Assembly (NCBI GenBank): GCA_017421905.1
Contig: JAFOHH010000035.1
Span: 1 to 5,589 of the forward strand
Source of the DNA: Clostridia bacterium
GTDB taxonomy: Bacteria; Bacillota; Clostridia; Christensenellales; Borkfalkiaceae
Length of the DNA stretch: 5,589 nucleotides
Reading direction: 5' to 3'
The notes beneath the pieces were generated by a model. It was not told the origin of the DNA, ran no database searches, and saw only the letters and a list, made by a program, of their open reading frames with translations. Positions 5,551 to 5,589 of the stretch are shown in pieces (within the stretch, counting starts at the first letter, position 1; every line of letters begins with the position of its first letter). The position numbers and the translations under genes were made by a program.

Positions 5551-5589
5551 ATGGAAATCATTCGTCGTTCGCTTGCTTACCAAAAGAGC
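5551..5589 (+). CDS. Start of a new gene, function unknown (3' end outside the window)
   Basis: Only 13 codons are visible (MEIIRRSLAYQKS), with no stop before the edge. GGGAGG (5537-5542) lies 8 bases before the ATG at 5551. An in-frame ATG at 5545 would be only 2 bases from the site and is less likely. The promoter at 5490-5518 and the terminator before it make this the first gene of a separate transcription unit. Too little is visible to tell whether it belongs to the phage or to the host chromosome. Confidence 0.65.
   Translation, partial: MEIIRRSLAYQKS

Overview
The window looks like the head-and-neck part of the structural module of a tailed bacteriophage or prophage, read entirely on the + strand. 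The host is probably a low-complexity-leader Firmicute, most likely a Clostridia-type gut bacterium. That host guess rests on very strong AGGAGG/GGGAGG ribosome binding sites in front of almost every gene, a sigma-A-like TTGCAA-17-TATAAT promoter, and a Gram-positive-style hairpin-plus-T7 terminator. It is an inference from style; no taxonomic marker gene is present.

Layout. Bases 3-689 are the C-terminal part of a portal protein that begins upstream of the window. A charged, helical, scaffold-like protein (679-1278) overlaps the portal end. The major capsid protein (1294-2457) follows. Next comes a 127-base non-coding spacer (2458-2584) rich in mutually exclusive and pseudoknot-compatible pairings. 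After it come a head-tail adaptor-like protein (2585-3139), a beta-rich, propeller-like tail nozzle candidate (3136-4383, ATGA overlap with the previous gene) and an alanine/glutamate-rich coiled-coil protein of unknown role (4394-5257). The unit ends in two adjacent hairpins, the second a textbook intrinsic terminator (5309-5337). A gene-poor A-tract-rich stretch then leads to a clear promoter (5490-5518) and the first 13 codons of a new gene cut by the window edge (5551-5589).

How the genes fit together. The order portal, scaffold, capsid, adaptor, beta-propeller-like nozzle, long helical protein is the order of short-tailed (podovirus) virions such as T7 (gp8-gp9-gp10-gp11-gp12-internal virion proteins) and P22 (gp1-gp8-gp5-gp4-gp10-needle/ejection proteins). 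The portal would form the DNA entry ring and the scaffold and capsid would build the procapsid. The adaptor would then bind under the portal and the nozzle would close the short tail. By position, the last protein could be an ejection, internal-core or tail-associated protein, but its sequence is not one I recognise.

Confidence is highest for the portal, the capsid protein and the terminator. It is moderate for the scaffold, adaptor and nozzle, which rest on order plus general sequence character. It is low for the role of the last coiled-coil gene and the edge gene. No tRNA, rRNA, CRISPR array, insertion sequence or convincing minus-strand gene was seen. The least explained items are the structured spacer after the capsid gene and the coiled-coil protein that closes the operon.
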